Source of the DNA: Arthrobacter sp. Br18
Lineage (GTDB): Bacteria; Actinomycetota; Actinomycetes; Actinomycetales; Micrococcaceae
Assembly: GCF_000520555.1 (NCBI RefSeq)
Contig: NZ_KI914848.1
Span: forward strand, 19,317-65,568
Direction: 5' to 3'
DNA: 46,252 nucleotides
Part shown: in pieces, positions 1-9,265 of the stretch
Numbering within the stretch: position 1 is the stretch's first letter
How the letters are laid out: each line of letters begins with the position of its first letter
Notes under the pieces: model-generated
What the model was told of the DNA's origin: nothing
The model's database searches: none
Seen by the model: only the letters and a program-made list of their open reading frames with translations
Made by a program: the position numbers and the translations under genes

Positions 1-38
1 CCGCCGGCCTGTGGCCCGGCAGGACCAGCCGTCACTTC

Positions 39-111
39 GGGTCTTTAGCTCAGCTGGTAGAGCGCCACGTTTACACCGTGGATGTCATCGGTTCGATCCC
101 GGTAGGACCCA
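39..111 (+). tRNA. tRNA-Val (anticodon TAC)
   Basis: A complete cloverleaf can be folded by eye. The acceptor GGGTCTT (39-45) pairs with AGGACCC (104-110), the D stem is GCTC/GAGC, the anticodon stem is CCACG/CGTGG with loop TTTACAC, and the T arm carries TTCGATC. The anticodon TAC at 72-74 reads valine GUA codons. The 3' CCA is not encoded, since CAC follows the discriminator A, so it must be added after transcription. A strong terminator follows at 120-164. Confidence 0.95.
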
Positions 112-119
112 CACCAGAG

Positions 120-164
120 AACCCCGTCATTCCAGGTTTTTCAGCCTGGACTGATGGGGTTTTT
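120..164 (+). terminator. Rho-independent terminator of tRNA-Val
   Basis: Arms AACCCCGTCA and TGATGGGGTT, with an inner TTCCAGG/CCTGGA pairing, form a long hairpin that runs into a T tract (GGGGTTTTT). It lies 8 bases after the tRNA and ends before the ribosome binding site of the next gene. Confidence 0.8.
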
Positions 165-195
165 GCTGATCCGACCCTGCTCAGAGGTGGAATTC

Positions 196-1719
196 ATGAC
201 CGGTGCAACCGCCGTCAGCATCAAGGACACCGGTCTCCTGTCGGCGGGAATCCGGCGTGGCATCTTCCCTGCAGCGATCCTCGGACTCGTGCAGTTCGTG
301 ATGACCCTGATCTGGATCGGAAGACCGTCGTACTGGGGTGACGAGGCGGCCACTATCGCCGCGACTGCCCGGCCGATCCAGGACCTGCCCCGCCTGGTAG
401 CACATATTGATGCCGTCCATACGGCGTACTACCTCCTGCAGGGTTCATACATGTCGGTGGTCGGCACCTCACCGTCGCTGACCCGCCTCACTTCCGCCGC
501 GGCGCTGGCGCTCACCGTCTCCGGCATCGTGGTCCTGGGAACCCGGTTGGGCGGCCGCCGGGTCGGCTTGTATGCCGGTGCCATTGCGATCCTCCTCCCG
601 GGGCTCGCATGGACCGGTATGGAAGTCCGGTCATTCTCACTCACGGCGCTTCTCGCCGTCGGCACAGTCCTCGCCGTCGAAGCCGCCTCCCGGGCATCCG
701 GTTGGCGCCTCTGGTCCGCCTACGCAATCCTGCTGGCGCTTTCCACCTGGATCTTCGTTTTCGCCGCGATGGTTGCCCTTCCGTGCGCGGTGCTCGCCCT
801 GCAGCGGGGGCGCTTCCGTGCGTACGCAGGCGCGTCCGCTGCGGCTGCGCTGGCGTCAGCGCCGATCGTCATCGTCACCCAGGCCCAGGCGGGACAGGTC
901 GGCTGGATCGAGAACAGTGCCGCGGGTCTCGCCTATGACGTCGCAGTGGGCCAGTTCTTCTTCGGCCAGCGCCCGTACGATGCCGAAGCCGGCATCCTGG
1001 GGTTGTGCGCCTTGGCCTTGGCGGCCATGGCGTGGGGCACGATCGCCGCCGGCATCGTCCGCGGGCACCGAAGCGGAATGGTGGACAACACTGCTGTGCT
1101 TGGAATCTGGGTAGTGGCTCCTGCGCTGATCCTCGTGGGCCTGACCCTGCTCGGTAAGCCCCTGTACCTCGAGCGGTATCTGACCTTCACGGCACCGGCG
1201 CTCTGTATCTGGCTGGGCGCCTCCTTTGCTGCCCTGAAACCCAGGGTGGGCATAGCCGCCCTGTGTGCTTTCGCGTTCCTGGCAGCGCCGATCCTGGTGC
1301 ACCAGAAAACCGAAGGGGCGAAGCCCGACAACTATGCGGCCCTCGCTGAATGGGTGGCTGAGCGGAAGGAACCGGACTCGGCAGTCATCTACTCGACGAT
1401 CAGGGCCCGGGGCGTGAGCGTGTCCTACCCGGAAGCGTTCGAGGGCATCGACGACGTTGCGCGGCTCACCGGTCCGGTCGACATGGGGACCTTCTGGGGG
1501 AGCGATCTCGCACCGGGAGATCTGCCCCTGGAGAAGGTGACGGGGAAGTCGGTGTTCGTCTTCAATCTCACGCAGTACCCGGGCGGCTACCCCGACGCGG
1601 CAGACCCCCTGGCGGTTGCGGCCGATGATCCGTACGTGACGCAGCTGACCGGCAGCGGCTGCAGGATCGAGGATGCATCCTCGGTGACCACCTTCACCGC
1701 CTACCTCCTGCGTTGCTGA
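196..1719 (+). CDS. GT-C type membrane glycosyltransferase (family 39-like, probable mannosyltransferase)
   Basis: This is an integral membrane protein of 507 residues with about ten hydrophobic segments. After the first segment a periplasmic loop holds the acidic motif WGDEA, the usual catalytic acid position in GT-C enzymes that take sugars from polyprenol-phosphate donors. It is followed by an HTAYY stretch and GMEVRSFSL, both typical of the family. A short hydrophilic C-terminal domain follows the last segment. I chose the ATG at 196 because GAGGTGG lies 7-12 bases upstream; an in-frame ATG at 154 falls inside the tRNA terminator. It stands alone between tRNA-Val and the convergent rlmN. 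The sugar and acceptor cannot be told from sequence; mannosylation of lipoglycans or proteins is an inference. Confidence 0.75.
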   Translation: MTGATAVSIKDTGLLSAGIRRGIFPAAILGLVQFVMTLIWIGRPSYWGDEAATIAATARPIQDLPRLVAHIDAVHTAYYLLQGSYMSVVGTSPSLTRLTSAAALALTVSGIVVLGTRLGGRRVGLYAGAIAILLPGLAWTGMEVRSFSLTALLAVGTVLAVEAASRASGWRLWSAYAILLALSTWIFVFAAMVALPCAVLALQRGRFRAYAGASAAAALASAPIVIVTQAQAGQVGWIENSAAGLAYDVAVGQFFFGQRPYDAEAGILGLCALALAAMAWGTIAAGIVRGHRSGMVDNTAVLGIWVVAPALILVGLTLLGKPLYLERYLTFTAPALCIWLGASFAALKPRVGIAALCAFAFLAAPILVHQKTEGAKPDNYAALAEWVAERKEPDSAVIYSTIRARGVSVSYPEAFEGIDDVARLTGPVDMGTFWGSDLAPGDLPLEKVTGKSVFVFNLTQYPGGYPDAADPLAVAADDPYVTQLTGSGCRIEDASSVTTFTAYLLRC

Positions 1720-1793
1720 GCCCGCGTCCGGGCACGGGCACATGCGCGCTTCGGGTCCAGCTCCACGACGGGAGATCGACAGACCCTGCCGGA

Positions 1794-3011
1794 CTACTCC
1801 TCCGCGGCCAGCTGTCCGCAGGCTCCGTCGATCTCCTTGCCGCGGGTATCGCGCAGGGTCGTGGGGATGCCGGCGGCCCTTAGATGCTCGATGAACTCCG
1901 CTGCCACGTGCTTCTCCGACGCCGTCCAGATGGACCCGGGCGTCGGATTCAGTGGAATCGGATTGACGTGCACCCAGCCGCGCCCGCGCTTGTTGAGCTT
2001 CTTCGCGAGGAGATCGGCGCGCCACGCGTGGTCGTTCATGTCCTTGATGAGGGCGTACTCGATGCTGACGCGTCGGCCGGTGGTGCGGTAGTAGTTGTAG
2101 GCGGCGTCCAGGGCCTCGTCCACTTTCCACTGCGTGTTCACGGGAATCAGCTCGTCCCGGAGTTCGTCGTCGGGCGCGTGGAGCGACAGCGCGAAGGTGA
2201 CGGGGACGTCCTCGGCGGCCAGCTTGTTGATGGCAGGGACGAGCCCCACGGTCGAGACCGTGATGTGGCGGGCGGACATGCCGAGTCCCTCCGGGGAATC
2301 GTCGACGAACCGGCGCAAGGCCGCCATGACGCGCTTGTAGTTGGCGAGCGGCTCGCCCATGCCCATGAAGACGATGTTGGTGACGCGGTCGGCGTCGTGC
2401 CCGCCGTCAGTTCTCAGGTTGCCGAGTGCGCCCTCCGCAAGTGCCCGGTTCGCTGCGACCACCTGATCCACGATCTCCGCAGTGGACATGTTGCGGGTCA
2501 GGCCGGCCTGGCCCGTGGCGCAGAAGGGGCAGTTCATGCCGCAGCCGCACTGGGAGGAGACACACAGTGTGACGCGGCCAGGGTAGCGCATGAGGACCGA
2601 CTCAACGAGTGCACCGTCGAAAAGCCGCCAGAGGAACTTGATGGTGTCGCCGTTGTCGGTCTTCAACCGCTTGATCTCGGTGAGCAGCGGGGGGAACATC
2701 GCGGCAACCAGCTCGTCGCGGCCGGCCTTCGGGAGGTCGCTCATCGCGTCGGGGTCAGTGGTGTAGTGGCTGAAATAGTGGGTGGACAGCTGCTTTGCGC
2801 GGAACGCGGGGTACCCCAGCTCCTTCAGCTTCTCCTGCCGCTCGGTCAGGGTGAGGTCGGCGAGGTGCACCGGCGGCTGCTTGACCCGCGGCGACTTGAA
2901 CTGGAGCAGGGGTCGGCCGTCGCTGGTGACAACCGGCTTCGCTCCTTCAACTTCAGGGCGCACCTGTGGTCGGCTGGATCCGGGCATGGGGGAGAGAATA
3001 ACGTCAGACAT
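1794..3011 (-). CDS. rlmN: 23S rRNA (adenine2503-C2)-methyltransferase RlmN
   Basis: This radical-SAM enzyme methylates C2 of A2503 in 23S rRNA, and of A37 in some tRNAs. The C-x3-C-x2-C cluster motif is present as CGMNCPFC, followed by [37 protein letters not shown] and the cysteine in [10 protein letters not shown] near the C-terminus match the conserved SAM-binding and methyl-carrying positions of the family. Length of 405 residues is slightly long because of a basic N-terminal extension. Two in-frame ATGs (3020 and 3011) are possible. GAAAG lies about 10 bases before the second and only 2 before the first, so I took 3011. It is convergent with the glycosyltransferase gene and has no operon partner. 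Confidence 0.95.
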   Translation of the reverse strand: MSDVILSPMPGSSRPQVRPEVEGAKPVVTSDGRPLLQFKSPRVKQPPVHLADLTLTERQEKLKELGYPAFRAKQLSTHYFSHYTTDPDAMSDLPKAGRDELVAAMFPPLLTEIKRLKTDNGDTIKFLWRLFDGALVESVLMRYPGRVTLCVSSQCGCGMNCPFCATGQAGLTRNMSTAEIVDQVVAANRALAEGALGNLRTDGGHDADRVTNIVFMGMGEPLANYKRVMAALRRFVDDSPEGLGMSARHITVSTVGLVPAINKLAAEDVPVTFALSLHAPDDELRDELIPVNTQWKVDEALDAAYNYYRTTGRRVSIEYALIKDMNDHAWRADLLAKKLNKRGRGWVHVNPIPLNPTPGSIWTASEKHVAAEFIEHLRAAGIPTTLRDTRGKEIDGACGQLAAEE

Positions 3012-3065
3012 CGCTACCATTCTTTCACGTCCGGCGCCATCCGACGACGAATAACCGCCTGGAGC

Positions 3066-3359
3066 CTACGCAGCCCGTGTGTTTCTGCTCTCCAGAACCC
3101 TCCGGCGACACACTGTCGCCGGAACCCAGGTTTCCCTGGCTCGTGAATACTCCACCCACTGCAGCAGCACCGCCGCAGAGGTCCAGGCCATCGCGAAACC
3201 CTTCACCGTCGCCCCTACGCCGTCGGCATACGTCACCTCCGCCCACACGGGAAGTGCCTTCAGCGGCTCGGTCACCTCGCCGGGGGCGGGCTTCGGAAGC
3301 CCGACGGGCGCAACGAAGCGGTCCGCGCTTGGGGGAATGCCGTGCCAACCCGTACCCAT
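3066..3359 (-). CDS. Conserved small protein of unknown function
   Basis: A 97-residue soluble protein, divergent from gnd and just upstream of rlmN on the same strand. The centre (VWAEVTYADGVGATVKGFAMAWT, given here only by its key part GFAMAWT) has the alternating pattern of a small beta-rich fold, followed by a Trp-Val-Glu-Tyr stretch and a basic tail. I recall similar proteins in Micrococcaceae but know no function. I chose the ATG at 3359 over the one at 3389 because TAGCCT lies exactly 7 bases upstream, the arrangement of a leaderless transcript, and neither start has a good Shine-Dalgarno sequence. The other long frames through this stretch look like shadows. Confidence 0.6.
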   Translation of the reverse strand: MGTGWHGIPPSADRFVAPVGLPKPAPGEVTEPLKALPVWAEVTYADGVGATVKGFAMAWTSAAVLLQWVEYSRARETWVPATVCRRRVLESRNTRAA

Positions 3360-3366
3360 GCACCGC

Positions 3367-3372
3367 AGGCTA
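3367..3372 (-). promoter_or_regulatory. -10 box, probable leaderless start of the small gene at 3359
   Basis: TAGCCT on the minus strand, 7 bases before the ATG at 3359. The same hexamer and spacing occur before ettA. No -35 consensus is visible. Confidence 0.45.
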
Positions 3373-3549
3373 TGCCGTGCCCCCGACATTGAGAACCGGG
3401 GCCGACATATTTCCCCGTGATCGGCGTCCGGATGGCCACCTGCTGCCCCGCGGTAATAGTGTGAAGCGGAGGAACCGGACGGCGCGCAGAGCGTTCCGGT
3501 CCAGCGAAGGCGCCCTGTGGGTTGCCGTGAATGAGGAGTGGAGATTTTC

Positions 3550-4989
3550 TTGAGTGCACAGATCGGTGTGACGGGCCTTGCGGTCATGGGAGCGAACCTG
3601 GCGCGGAATCTTGCCCGGAACGGGTACACGGTGGCCCTGCATAACCGGTCGGTGGAGAAGACCGACGCCCTGCTGGGAAAGCACGGGGACGAGGGGGATT
3701 TCATCCGGACCGAAACGTTGCGCGAGTTGGTGGATTCCCTGGAGAAGCCCCGCCGGGTGCTGATCATGGTCAAGGCCGGTCCCCCGGTGGATTCGGTGAT
3801 CGATCAGCTCACGCCGCTGCTGGAGGCAGGTGACATCGTCATCGATGCGGGGAACTCCCACTATGAGGACACCCGGCGCCGGGAGGCGGCCCTGGCGATG
3901 AAGGACCTGCACTTCGTGGGGGTGGGGGTCTCCGGTGGTGAGGAGGGCGCCCTGCTGGGGCCTTCGATCATGCCGGGCGGATCCCGGGAGTCCTATGACT
4001 CGCTGGGCCCGATGCTGGAGAAGATCTCCGCGAAGTACGACGGCGTGGCGTGCTGCACCTGGATCGGGACCGATGGTGCCGGGCATTTCGTGAAGATGGT
4101 CCATAACGGCATCGAGTACGCGGACATGCAGGTCATCGGGGAGGCCTATGACCTGCTGCGCTCCGGGGCCGGTATCGAACCGGCCGAGCAGGCGGGAATC
4201 TTCGCTGACTGGAACACCGGGACCCTGTCCTCGTTCCTGATCGAGATCACCGCCGAGGTCCTGGCCCACACCGATGCGCGGACCGGGAAACCGTTCGTGG
4301 ACGTCGTGGTGGATGCCGCCGGGCAGAAGGGCACCGGCCGCTGGACGGTCGTCTCGGCCCTGGAACTGGGCAGCCCGACCTCGGGCATCGCGGAGTCCGT
4401 GTTCGCCCGCGGCCTGTCCTCCCAGAAGGAGCAGCGTGTCCTGGCCCAGGGCATCCTGGCCGGCCACGAGGAGACCGTTCAGGTCCCGGAGTCCTTCGTG
4501 GAGGACGTGCGCCTGGCCCTGTATGCCTCGAAGCTGGTCAGCTACGCCCAGGGCATCGACATGCTCACGAACGCGGCGAAGGAATACGGGTGGGAGCTGA
4601 AACTCGATGAGATCGCGTCCCTGTGGCGTGCCGGGTGCATCATTCGCGCCGAACTGCTCGATGACATCATGAAGGCCTACGCCGAAGCCGACACCCGTCC
4701 GGCGAACCTGCTGCTCGCGCCCGCGTTCGCCGAGTCGATCGCCGGCGCCGTCCCGGCCTGGCGCCGGGTCGTGGCGACCGCCGTCCGGCTCGGCATCCCG
4801 GTACCGGTGTTCTCCGCGTCCCTGGCCTACTACGACGGGCTGCGCCGGCCACGCCTGCCCGCCGCCCTCACCCAGGGCCTGCGCGACCTCTTCGGAGCCC
4901 ACACCTACCAGCGCATCGACACCGACGGCACCTTCCACACCCTCTGGGGCGAAGACAAAACCGAAATCCATGCCATCGACACCCACTGA
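3550..4989 (+). CDS. gnd: 6-phosphogluconate dehydrogenase, decarboxylating
   Basis: Oxidises 6-phosphogluconate to ribulose-5-phosphate and CO2 with NADP+ in the oxidative pentose phosphate pathway. The N-terminal Rossmann motif is GLAVMGANLARN. GGEEGALLGPSIMPGG, KMVHNGIEYADMQ and the signature AAGQKGTGRWT mark the substrate-binding and catalytic parts. The all-helical C-terminal domain ends in YYDGLRRPRLPAAL and a short tail. Length of 479 residues is normal. A GTG at 3538 is in frame, but GAGGAG (3533-3538) overlaps it and sits well placed for the TTG at 3550, giving the usual short N-terminus. A possible -10 (TAGTGT, 3457-3462) suggests a leader of about 80 bases. Confidence 0.95.
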   Translation: MSAQIGVTGLAVMGANLARNLARNGYTVALHNRSVEKTDALLGKHGDEGDFIRTETLRELVDSLEKPRRVLIMVKAGPPVDSVIDQLTPLLEAGDIVIDAGNSHYEDTRRREAALAMKDLHFVGVGVSGGEEGALLGPSIMPGGSRESYDSLGPMLEKISAKYDGVACCTWIGTDGAGHFVKMVHNGIEYADMQVIGEAYDLLRSGAGIEPAEQAGIFADWNTGTLSSFLIEITAEVLAHTDARTGKPFVDVVVDAAGQKGTGRWTVVSALELGSPTSGIAESVFARGLSSQKEQRVLAQGILAGHEETVQVPESFVEDVRLALYASKLVSYAQGIDMLTNAAKEYGWELKLDEIASLWRAGCIIRAELLDDIMKAYAEADTRPANLLLAPAFAESIAGAVPAWRRVVATAVRLGIPVPVFSASLAYYDGLRRPRLPAALTQGLRDLFGAHTYQRIDTDGTFHTLWGEDKTEIHAIDTH

Positions 4990-5076
4990 CGCCCGCTGAC
5001 CCCGTGCACCTTTTTCCCCAGCAATCCCCGGGGAAGTTGCATGATTTACCGGACGTGGACGGGGCGGCCGGGTCGA

Positions 5077-5082
5077 TAGCGT
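5077..5082 (+). promoter_or_regulatory. -10 box, probable leaderless start of the gene at 5090
   Basis: TAGCGT 7 bases before the ATG at 5090, with no Shine-Dalgarno sequence between. A leaderless mRNA is inferred. Confidence 0.45.
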
Positions 5083-5089
5083 CGTTGTC

Positions 5090-5410
5090 ATGAACCTACC
5101 TCTGATAGCAGGAAGCATCTCGACGATCCTTTTTGCACTGGCCACCCTGCCGATGCTCGTAACGGCGGTGCGCACCAGGGACATGGAGTCCTACAGCCTG
5201 GGCAACATCGCAACGAGCAACCTCGCCAACGCCGTCCACTCCGTGTACGTGTTCAGTCTGCCGGTCGGGCCGATCTGGCTGCTCCACAGCTTCTATGTCG
5301 TGGCGACGGCCCTCATGCTGACCTGGTACCTGCGCTTCCGGCGGCCGGCCGAACCCGGCCCTGCCCGGCCGCCGGCGCGCCTGGACGAGCTTGCGGGCGC
5401 TGCCGGATAA
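5090..5410 (+). CDS. SemiSWEET/PQ-loop-like small membrane protein
   Basis: A 106-residue protein with three predicted transmembrane helices, about residues 4-24, 38-58 and 63-84, and a hydrophilic proline-rich tail. The loop after helix 1 reads LPMLVTAVRTRDMESYSLG, and the later helices contain an Asn-rich stretch (TSNLANAVHSVY), the pattern of half-transporter SemiSWEET proteins, which dimerise to move sugars. The PQ pair itself is LP here, as in many SemiSWEETs. The gene ends just before the LuxR-type regulator on the same strand. Substrate is unknown, and a link to the neighbouring gnd is only suggestive. Confidence 0.6.
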   Translation: MNLPLIAGSISTILFALATLPMLVTAVRTRDMESYSLGNIATSNLANAVHSVYVFSLPVGPIWLLHSFYVVATALMLTWYLRFRRPAEPGPARPPARLDELAGAAG

Positions 5411-5462
5411 GGGGACCACTGTGGGTCCCGGAGGCGCCATCCGGGCTACCGTTAATGCATCG

Positions 5463-7085
5463 ATGGACACGGAAATCAGCGCACTGATGCTCAGCTCCGG
5501 GCGGGCTGCCTACGCCCGGGGTGAGTGGCGTTCCGCCTACGAAGCGCTGCGCGGCGCAGCCCCGGTCTCGATGCTGGACATCGAGGACCTTGAAGCCCTT
5601 GCGAGCTCCGCCTGGTGGCTGGGCCTGGTGAAGGAGAATTTCGAACTGTCCGAGGAGGTCTTCCGCCAGCTCTGCGCCGGCGGGTCCAACGCGAAGGCGG
5701 CCATGAAGGCGCTTCAACTCGCGCTCCTCTGGGTGCTGCGGGGGGATCTGATGGTGGGTTCGGGCTGGCTGAGCAGGGTGCGGCGGATCCTGCGGGACGT
5801 TCCGCAGTGCCCCGCACACGGCTACCTCCTCTACCTCGACTCGATGATCGAACTCGAATTCTCGGGGGTACTCCCGACGCCCTCCTGCGCGGCGGAGCTG
5901 CGGGAAATGGGCCGGGGATTCGACGAACCCGCTCTCACGTCGCTGGGCCTGGTGCTCGGTGGGCTCGCCGATCTCCGGGGAGGCAACACGGCAGAAGGAT
6001 TCGCCCAGCTCGACGAGGCGATGCTTCCGGTGCTGGCCGACCGGATACCGCTCGAATGGGCGGGCGACATCTACTGCACCGTGATCCACGTCTGCCATGA
6101 GCTCGCCGACGTCGACAGGATGCGAGCCTGGACCGAGGCGACGGAAAGGTGGTGCCTCCGCTTCGGCACCGCCGTGGTGTACAGCGGCGTGTGCCGGGTG
6201 CACCGGCTCGAGCTCAAGAGCATCGAGGGCGATTGGCCCGACGTCGAGCGGCTGATCGAGCTCGAAAGCGCCGACCTTGCCGACAAGAACGTGTGGGCGG
6301 CAGGCGAGGGCTTCTACCAGCTCGGCGAACTGCGGCGCCTGCGCGGTGAGGATGAGGGCGCGCGCGCCGCCTACGGTCGTGCCAGGAGGCTCGGCATCGA
6401 TCCTCAGCCGGGCGAAGCATTGCTGGCGAGCGCGGGAGGGCACGCGGAGGAAGGGTGGCTCGCGTTGACGGCGGCGCTGGGTGGCAGGGACCGCGTGGGG
6501 CGTGCACGACTCCTCGGAGCCGCCGTCGAGCTGGCGCTCAGCACGGGGCGCACTGTCGAGGCGGAGAAGCTGTCCCGCGAACTCGAGGGCACCGCCCGGG
6601 ACTACGCGAGCCCCGGGTTCGGCGCATGGTCGGCCCAGGCGCGAGGCCTGCTCCACCTCCACCGCGCCGAGGCCGCAGAGGCGCTTCAGGAGTTCGAGGC
6701 CGCGTCCCGGTTCCACAGCGGTATCCGGCCGCGGTACGATACGGCCCGCCTTCACGTGCTGCAGGCGCAGGCGCTCGAGGCGCTCGGCCGGGCCGACACC
6801 GCCGCCTGGAACTCCGCCACAGCACGGGCGACCTTCAAGGAGCTGGGCGCGCAGTCCTACCCCTTTCCGCCCAGTCCGGCGCCGCCGGAAACCGCGCCGG
6901 GCGGACTGACACCGCGTGAGAAGGAAGTCCTGGCCGCTGTCACTTCGGGTACGTCGAACCGGGATGTGGCCAGGCTCCTGTTCATCAGCGAAAAGACCGT
7001 GGGGCGGCACCTTGCCAACATCTTTGTCAAGATCGGCGTCACCTCGAGGACGGCGGCTGCCGCCTGGGCGAGGGATCAGTCCTGA
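5463..7085 (+). CDS. LuxR-family transcriptional regulator with helical-repeat N-terminus
   Basis: A 540-residue protein. Residues about 480-538 form a LuxR-type DNA-binding helix-turn-helix with the signature LTPREKEVLAAVTSGTSNRD and ISEKTVGRHLANIFVKIGV. The rest is alpha-helical, rich in Ala, Leu and Glu, with repeating W-x2-A-x2-L patterns like TPR units (for example GRAAYARGEWRSAYEAL near the start). There is no Walker A motif, so it is not a full LAL/MalT regulator. The reading frame is open upstream to 5391, overlapping the preceding gene; I chose the ATG at 5463 since the extra residues look non-conserved. Ligand and targets are unknown. It is convergent with cysE. Confidence 0.8.
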   Translation: MDTEISALMLSSGRAAYARGEWRSAYEALRGAAPVSMLDIEDLEALASSAWWLGLVKENFELSEEVFRQLCAGGSNAKAAMKALQLALLWVLRGDLMVGSGWLSRVRRILRDVPQCPAHGYLLYLDSMIELEFSGVLPTPSCAAELREMGRGFDEPALTSLGLVLGGLADLRGGNTAEGFAQLDEAMLPVLADRIPLEWAGDIYCTVIHVCHELADVDRMRAWTEATERWCLRFGTAVVYSGVCRVHRLELKSIEGDWPDVERLIELESADLADKNVWAAGEGFYQLGELRRLRGEDEGARAAYGRARRLGIDPQPGEALLASAGGHAEEGWLALTAALGGRDRVGRARLLGAAVELALSTGRTVEAEKLSRELEGTARDYASPGFGAWSAQARGLLHLHRAEAAEALQEFEAASRFHSGIRPRYDTARLHVLQAQALEALGRADTAAWNSATARATFKELGAQSYPFPPSPAPPETAPGGLTPREKEVLAAVTSGTSNRDVARLLFISEKTVGRHLANIFVKIGVTSRTAAAAWARDQS

Positions 7086-7109
7086 CCCCGTCCGGCCGCG
7101 GGTAGCACG

Positions 7110-7697
7110 TCAGATGTAGATGGCCGGATCAACGTACTCAGCCGGATCCACCGCGGGTTGCGTTTCCCGTAGCGAGTCGCGGTGCCGGAAGGTCGCGGGG
7201 ATGCCCGTGACGATCGAATCCGGCGGTGTGTCCTTCACGACGACGGCATTGGCGCCGACCGCGCTGCCAGCGCCGATGGTGATCGGGCCGAGCACCTTCG
7301 CGCCGGCGCCGACGGTGACCCGGTCGCCGATGGTGGGATGCCGTTTCACCTTCTCGAGCGACCGTCCGCCCAGAGTGACGCCCTGGTAGAGCATGACGTC
7401 GTCCCCGATCTCGGAGGTCCCTCCGATGACGACGCCCATTCCGTGGTCGATGAAGAATCGCCGTCCGATCGTCGCTGCAGGGTGGATCTCGACGCCGGTC
7501 AGCGTCCTGGCGAGCTGCGCCAGGACGCGGGCGGGGAAGCGAAGGCCGGGCCTTCGCCACATGCGGTGGGTGAGCCGGTGGACCCAGATGGCATGCAGCC
7601 CCGAGTACACGACGGTGTTCTCGAAGGATCCTCGTGCTGCTGGGTCATGGGTGCGGGCGGTCTCAAGATCCTCGCGCAGTCTCGCTAGAAAACTCAC
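7110..7697 (-). CDS. cysE: Serine O-acetyltransferase
   Basis: Transfers an acetyl group from acetyl-CoA to serine, giving the O-acetylserine used by cysteine synthase. The 195-residue protein is the short bacterial form. An N-terminal helical region holds [21 protein letters not shown]. The left-handed beta-helix shows hexapeptide repeats from about residue 75 ([23 protein letters not shown]), including the catalytic-site DHG and later [18 protein letters not shown]. It starts with GTG, 25 bases after the stop of cysK, so the two form an operon in the order cysK-cysE. The gene product is the entry point of cysteine synthesis and probably binds CysK. Confidence 0.95.
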   Translation of the reverse strand: MSFLARLREDLETARTHDPAARGSFENTVVYSGLHAIWVHRLTHRMWRRPGLRFPARVLAQLARTLTGVEIHPAATIGRRFFIDHGMGVVIGGTSEIGDDVMLYQGVTLGGRSLEKVKRHPTIGDRVTVGAGAKVLGPITIGAGSAVGANAVVVKDTPPDSIVTGIPATFRHRDSLRETQPAVDPAEYVDPAIYI

Positions 7698-7722
7698 CGA
7701 CTACTTTCTGATGGGGACGGAA

Positions 7723-8658
7723 CTAGCTGCGGATGTCGTCGAACAGGACGGTGGAGATGTAGCGTTCCCCGAAGTCGCAGACGATGGCCACAATGAGCTT
7801 ACCGGCGTTTTCGGGCCGCTTAGCGAGCTCGAGTGCGGCCCAGACGATAGCTCCCGACGAGATTCCGCCGAGGATGCCCTCCTGCGTTCCGAGGTCCCGG
7901 GCAACCCGCACCGAGTCCTCGACGGTGGCATCGAGCACCTCATCGTAGGCGTCACGGTCGAGGTTCTCCGGAACGAAGTTGGCGCCGAGTCCCTGGATCT
8001 TGTGCGGTCCAGGCGCGCCGCCGTTGAGGATCGGGGAATCAGCCGGTTCGACGGCGACGATCTGGACGCCGGGCTTCCGCTTCTTGAGGATCTGTCCGAC
8101 GCCGGTGATGGTTCCGCCGGTGCCGACACCCGCGACGAAGATGTCGACCTCGCCGTCCGTGTCCTCCCAGACTTCCTCGGCAGTGGTGGTCCGATGGATC
8201 TCAGGGTTGGCAAGATTGGCGAACTGTTGTGCCCAGATGGCGTTTTCGGTGCCGGCGACGATGTCCTTGGCGCGGTCGACGGCCCCCCGCATGCCTTCAG
8301 AGCCCGGCGTGAGGACGATTTCGGCGCCGTAGGCCCGCAGCATCACGCGGCGCTCAGTGGACATGGTTTCGGGCATGGTGAGGATGACGTTGTAACCGCG
8401 TGCCGCACCGACCATGGCCAGAGCGATGCCGGTGTTTCCTGAGGTTCCCTCGACAATCGTCCCGCCGGGCTTGAGCGCACCGGCTTTCTCGGCGGCGTCG
8501 ATGATGGCGACACCGATCCTGTCCTTGACGCTGTTGGTGGGGTTGTAGAACTCGAGCTTGACGGCGACGCGCGCATCGAGGCCCTCGGTCAGGCGGTTCA
8601 ATCGCACGAGGGGCGTGCGCCCTACCAGCTGGGTGACATCGTCGTAGATCTTTGCCAT
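7723..8658 (-). CDS. cysK: Cysteine synthase A (O-acetylserine sulfhydrylase)
   Basis: PLP enzyme that makes cysteine from O-acetylserine and sulfide. The PLP-lysine is K45 in [10 protein letters not shown], the phosphate/substrate loop is [11 protein letters not shown], and the glycine-rich cofactor loop is [16 protein letters not shown] near the C-terminus matches the pyridine-nitrogen serine region. The length is 311 residues. The ATG at 8658 is preceded by AAGAAG and gives the standard MAKIYDDV start; the frame is open further upstream but without family similarity. It is the first gene of the operon with cysE, fitting the reductive thiol theme with msrA next door. A promoter may lie in 8659-8690 (GAATAT), weakly supported. 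Confidence 0.95.
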   Translation of the reverse strand: MAKIYDDVTQLVGRTPLVRLNRLTEGLDARVAVKLEFYNPTNSVKDRIGVAIIDAAEKAGALKPGGTIVEGTSGNTGIALAMVGAARGYNVILTMPETMSTERRVMLRAYGAEIVLTPGSEGMRGAVDRAKDIVAGTENAIWAQQFANLANPEIHRTTTAEEVWEDTDGEVDIFVAGVGTGGTITGVGQILKKRKPGVQIVAVEPADSPILNGGAPGPHKIQGLGANFVPENLDRDAYDEVLDATVEDSVRVARDLGTQEGILGGISSGAIVWAALELAKRPENAGKLIVAIVCDFGERYISTVLFDDIRS

Positions 8659-8690
8659 GGAAGCCTGTCTTCTTAAGGGTGAAATATTCT

Positions 8691-8707
8691 GGCTCCCCGG
8701 CGGAGCC
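8691..8707 (-). terminator. Small GC hairpin between msrA and cysK
   Basis: GGCTCC (8691-8696) pairs with GGAGCC (8702-8707). It lies between the stop of msrA and the start of cysK on the minus strand. There is no clear U tract, so it may be a weak terminator or a leader hairpin. Confidence 0.3.
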
Positions 8708-8740
8708 GGGACTGATCCTAACCGCAGTGGTGCGGGAGAA

Positions 8741-9265
8741 CTACGCGGCAAGCCACTCGGCGTAATATTTCCGCGCCTTGGCCAGCTTGGGATTGATGAT
8801 CACCTGGCAATAGCCCTGCTCCGGATGCTTGCCATAGAAGTCCTGGTGGTACTCCTCGGCCACGTGGAACGTGGGCAGCCGGCTGACCTCGGTGACGATC
8901 GGGCTGGACCAGTTGTCCTGGTTGCGCCGAATCGAATTTTCGAAGAGAGTCTGCTGTTCGGTGTCCTGGTAATACATCACGGACCGGTACTGGGTGCCGA
9001 CGTCGTAGCCCTGCCGGTTGAGTGTCGTGGGGTCGTGCGAGACGAAGAACATGTCGAGGACGACGTCCTCGGGGATCACCGTTTCGTCGAAGCTCACCGC
9101 GACGACCTCCGCGTGGCCGGTCATTCCCGAACACACCGAATCATAGTCGGGGAAGCGGGTATGGCCCCCGGTGTAGCCGGAAACCACCTCGGTCACGCCT
9201 CGGGTCTGCTGGTAGAGGGCGTCGAGGCACCAGAAGCAGCCACCGCCGAGTACAAAAGTCTTCAT
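8741..9265 (-). CDS. msrA: Peptide-methionine (S)-S-oxide reductase MsrA
   Basis: Reduces the S-epimer of methionine sulfoxide in proteins. The catalytic GCFWC motif is at residues 9-13 and the family hallmarks [32 protein letters not shown] and [21 protein letters not shown] follow. Length of 174 residues is typical. I chose the ATG at 9265, which gives the conserved short N-terminus ([13 protein letters not shown]). The frame is open further upstream, but that extension would overlap the divergent NIF3 gene. It is followed by cysK after 82 bases on the same strand. Confidence 0.95.
   Translation of the reverse strand: MKTFVLGGGCFWCLDALYQQTRGVTEVVSGYTGGHTRFPDYDSVCSGMTGHAEVVAVSFDETVIPEDVVLDMFFVSHDPTTLNRQGYDVGTQYRSVMYYQDTEQQTLFENSIRRNQDNWSSPIVTEVSRLPTFHVAEEYHQDFYGKHPEQGYCQVIINPKLAKARKYYAEWLAA

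Noticed and set aside
856-2130. Long minus-strand frame across the glycosyltransferase and into rlmN
   Set aside because: It lies antisense to a clear membrane protein and has Arg/Gly/Pro-rich shadow composition typical of high-GC DNA.
3370-5184. 604-codon minus-strand frame opposite gnd
   Set aside because: Gnd motifs on the plus strand are decisive; the antisense translation has low-complexity Gly/Arg/Asp composition and no domain.
5313-7010. 565-codon minus-strand frame opposite the LuxR-type regulator
   Set aside because: The plus strand carries a recognisable helix-turn-helix; the antisense product has no motif.
7699-7710. TCAGAAAGTAGT shared upstream of cysE and of mscS (30359-30370) as a possible common operator
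   Set aside because: A 12-base match is expected many times by chance in a window of this size, and the sequence is not palindromic.
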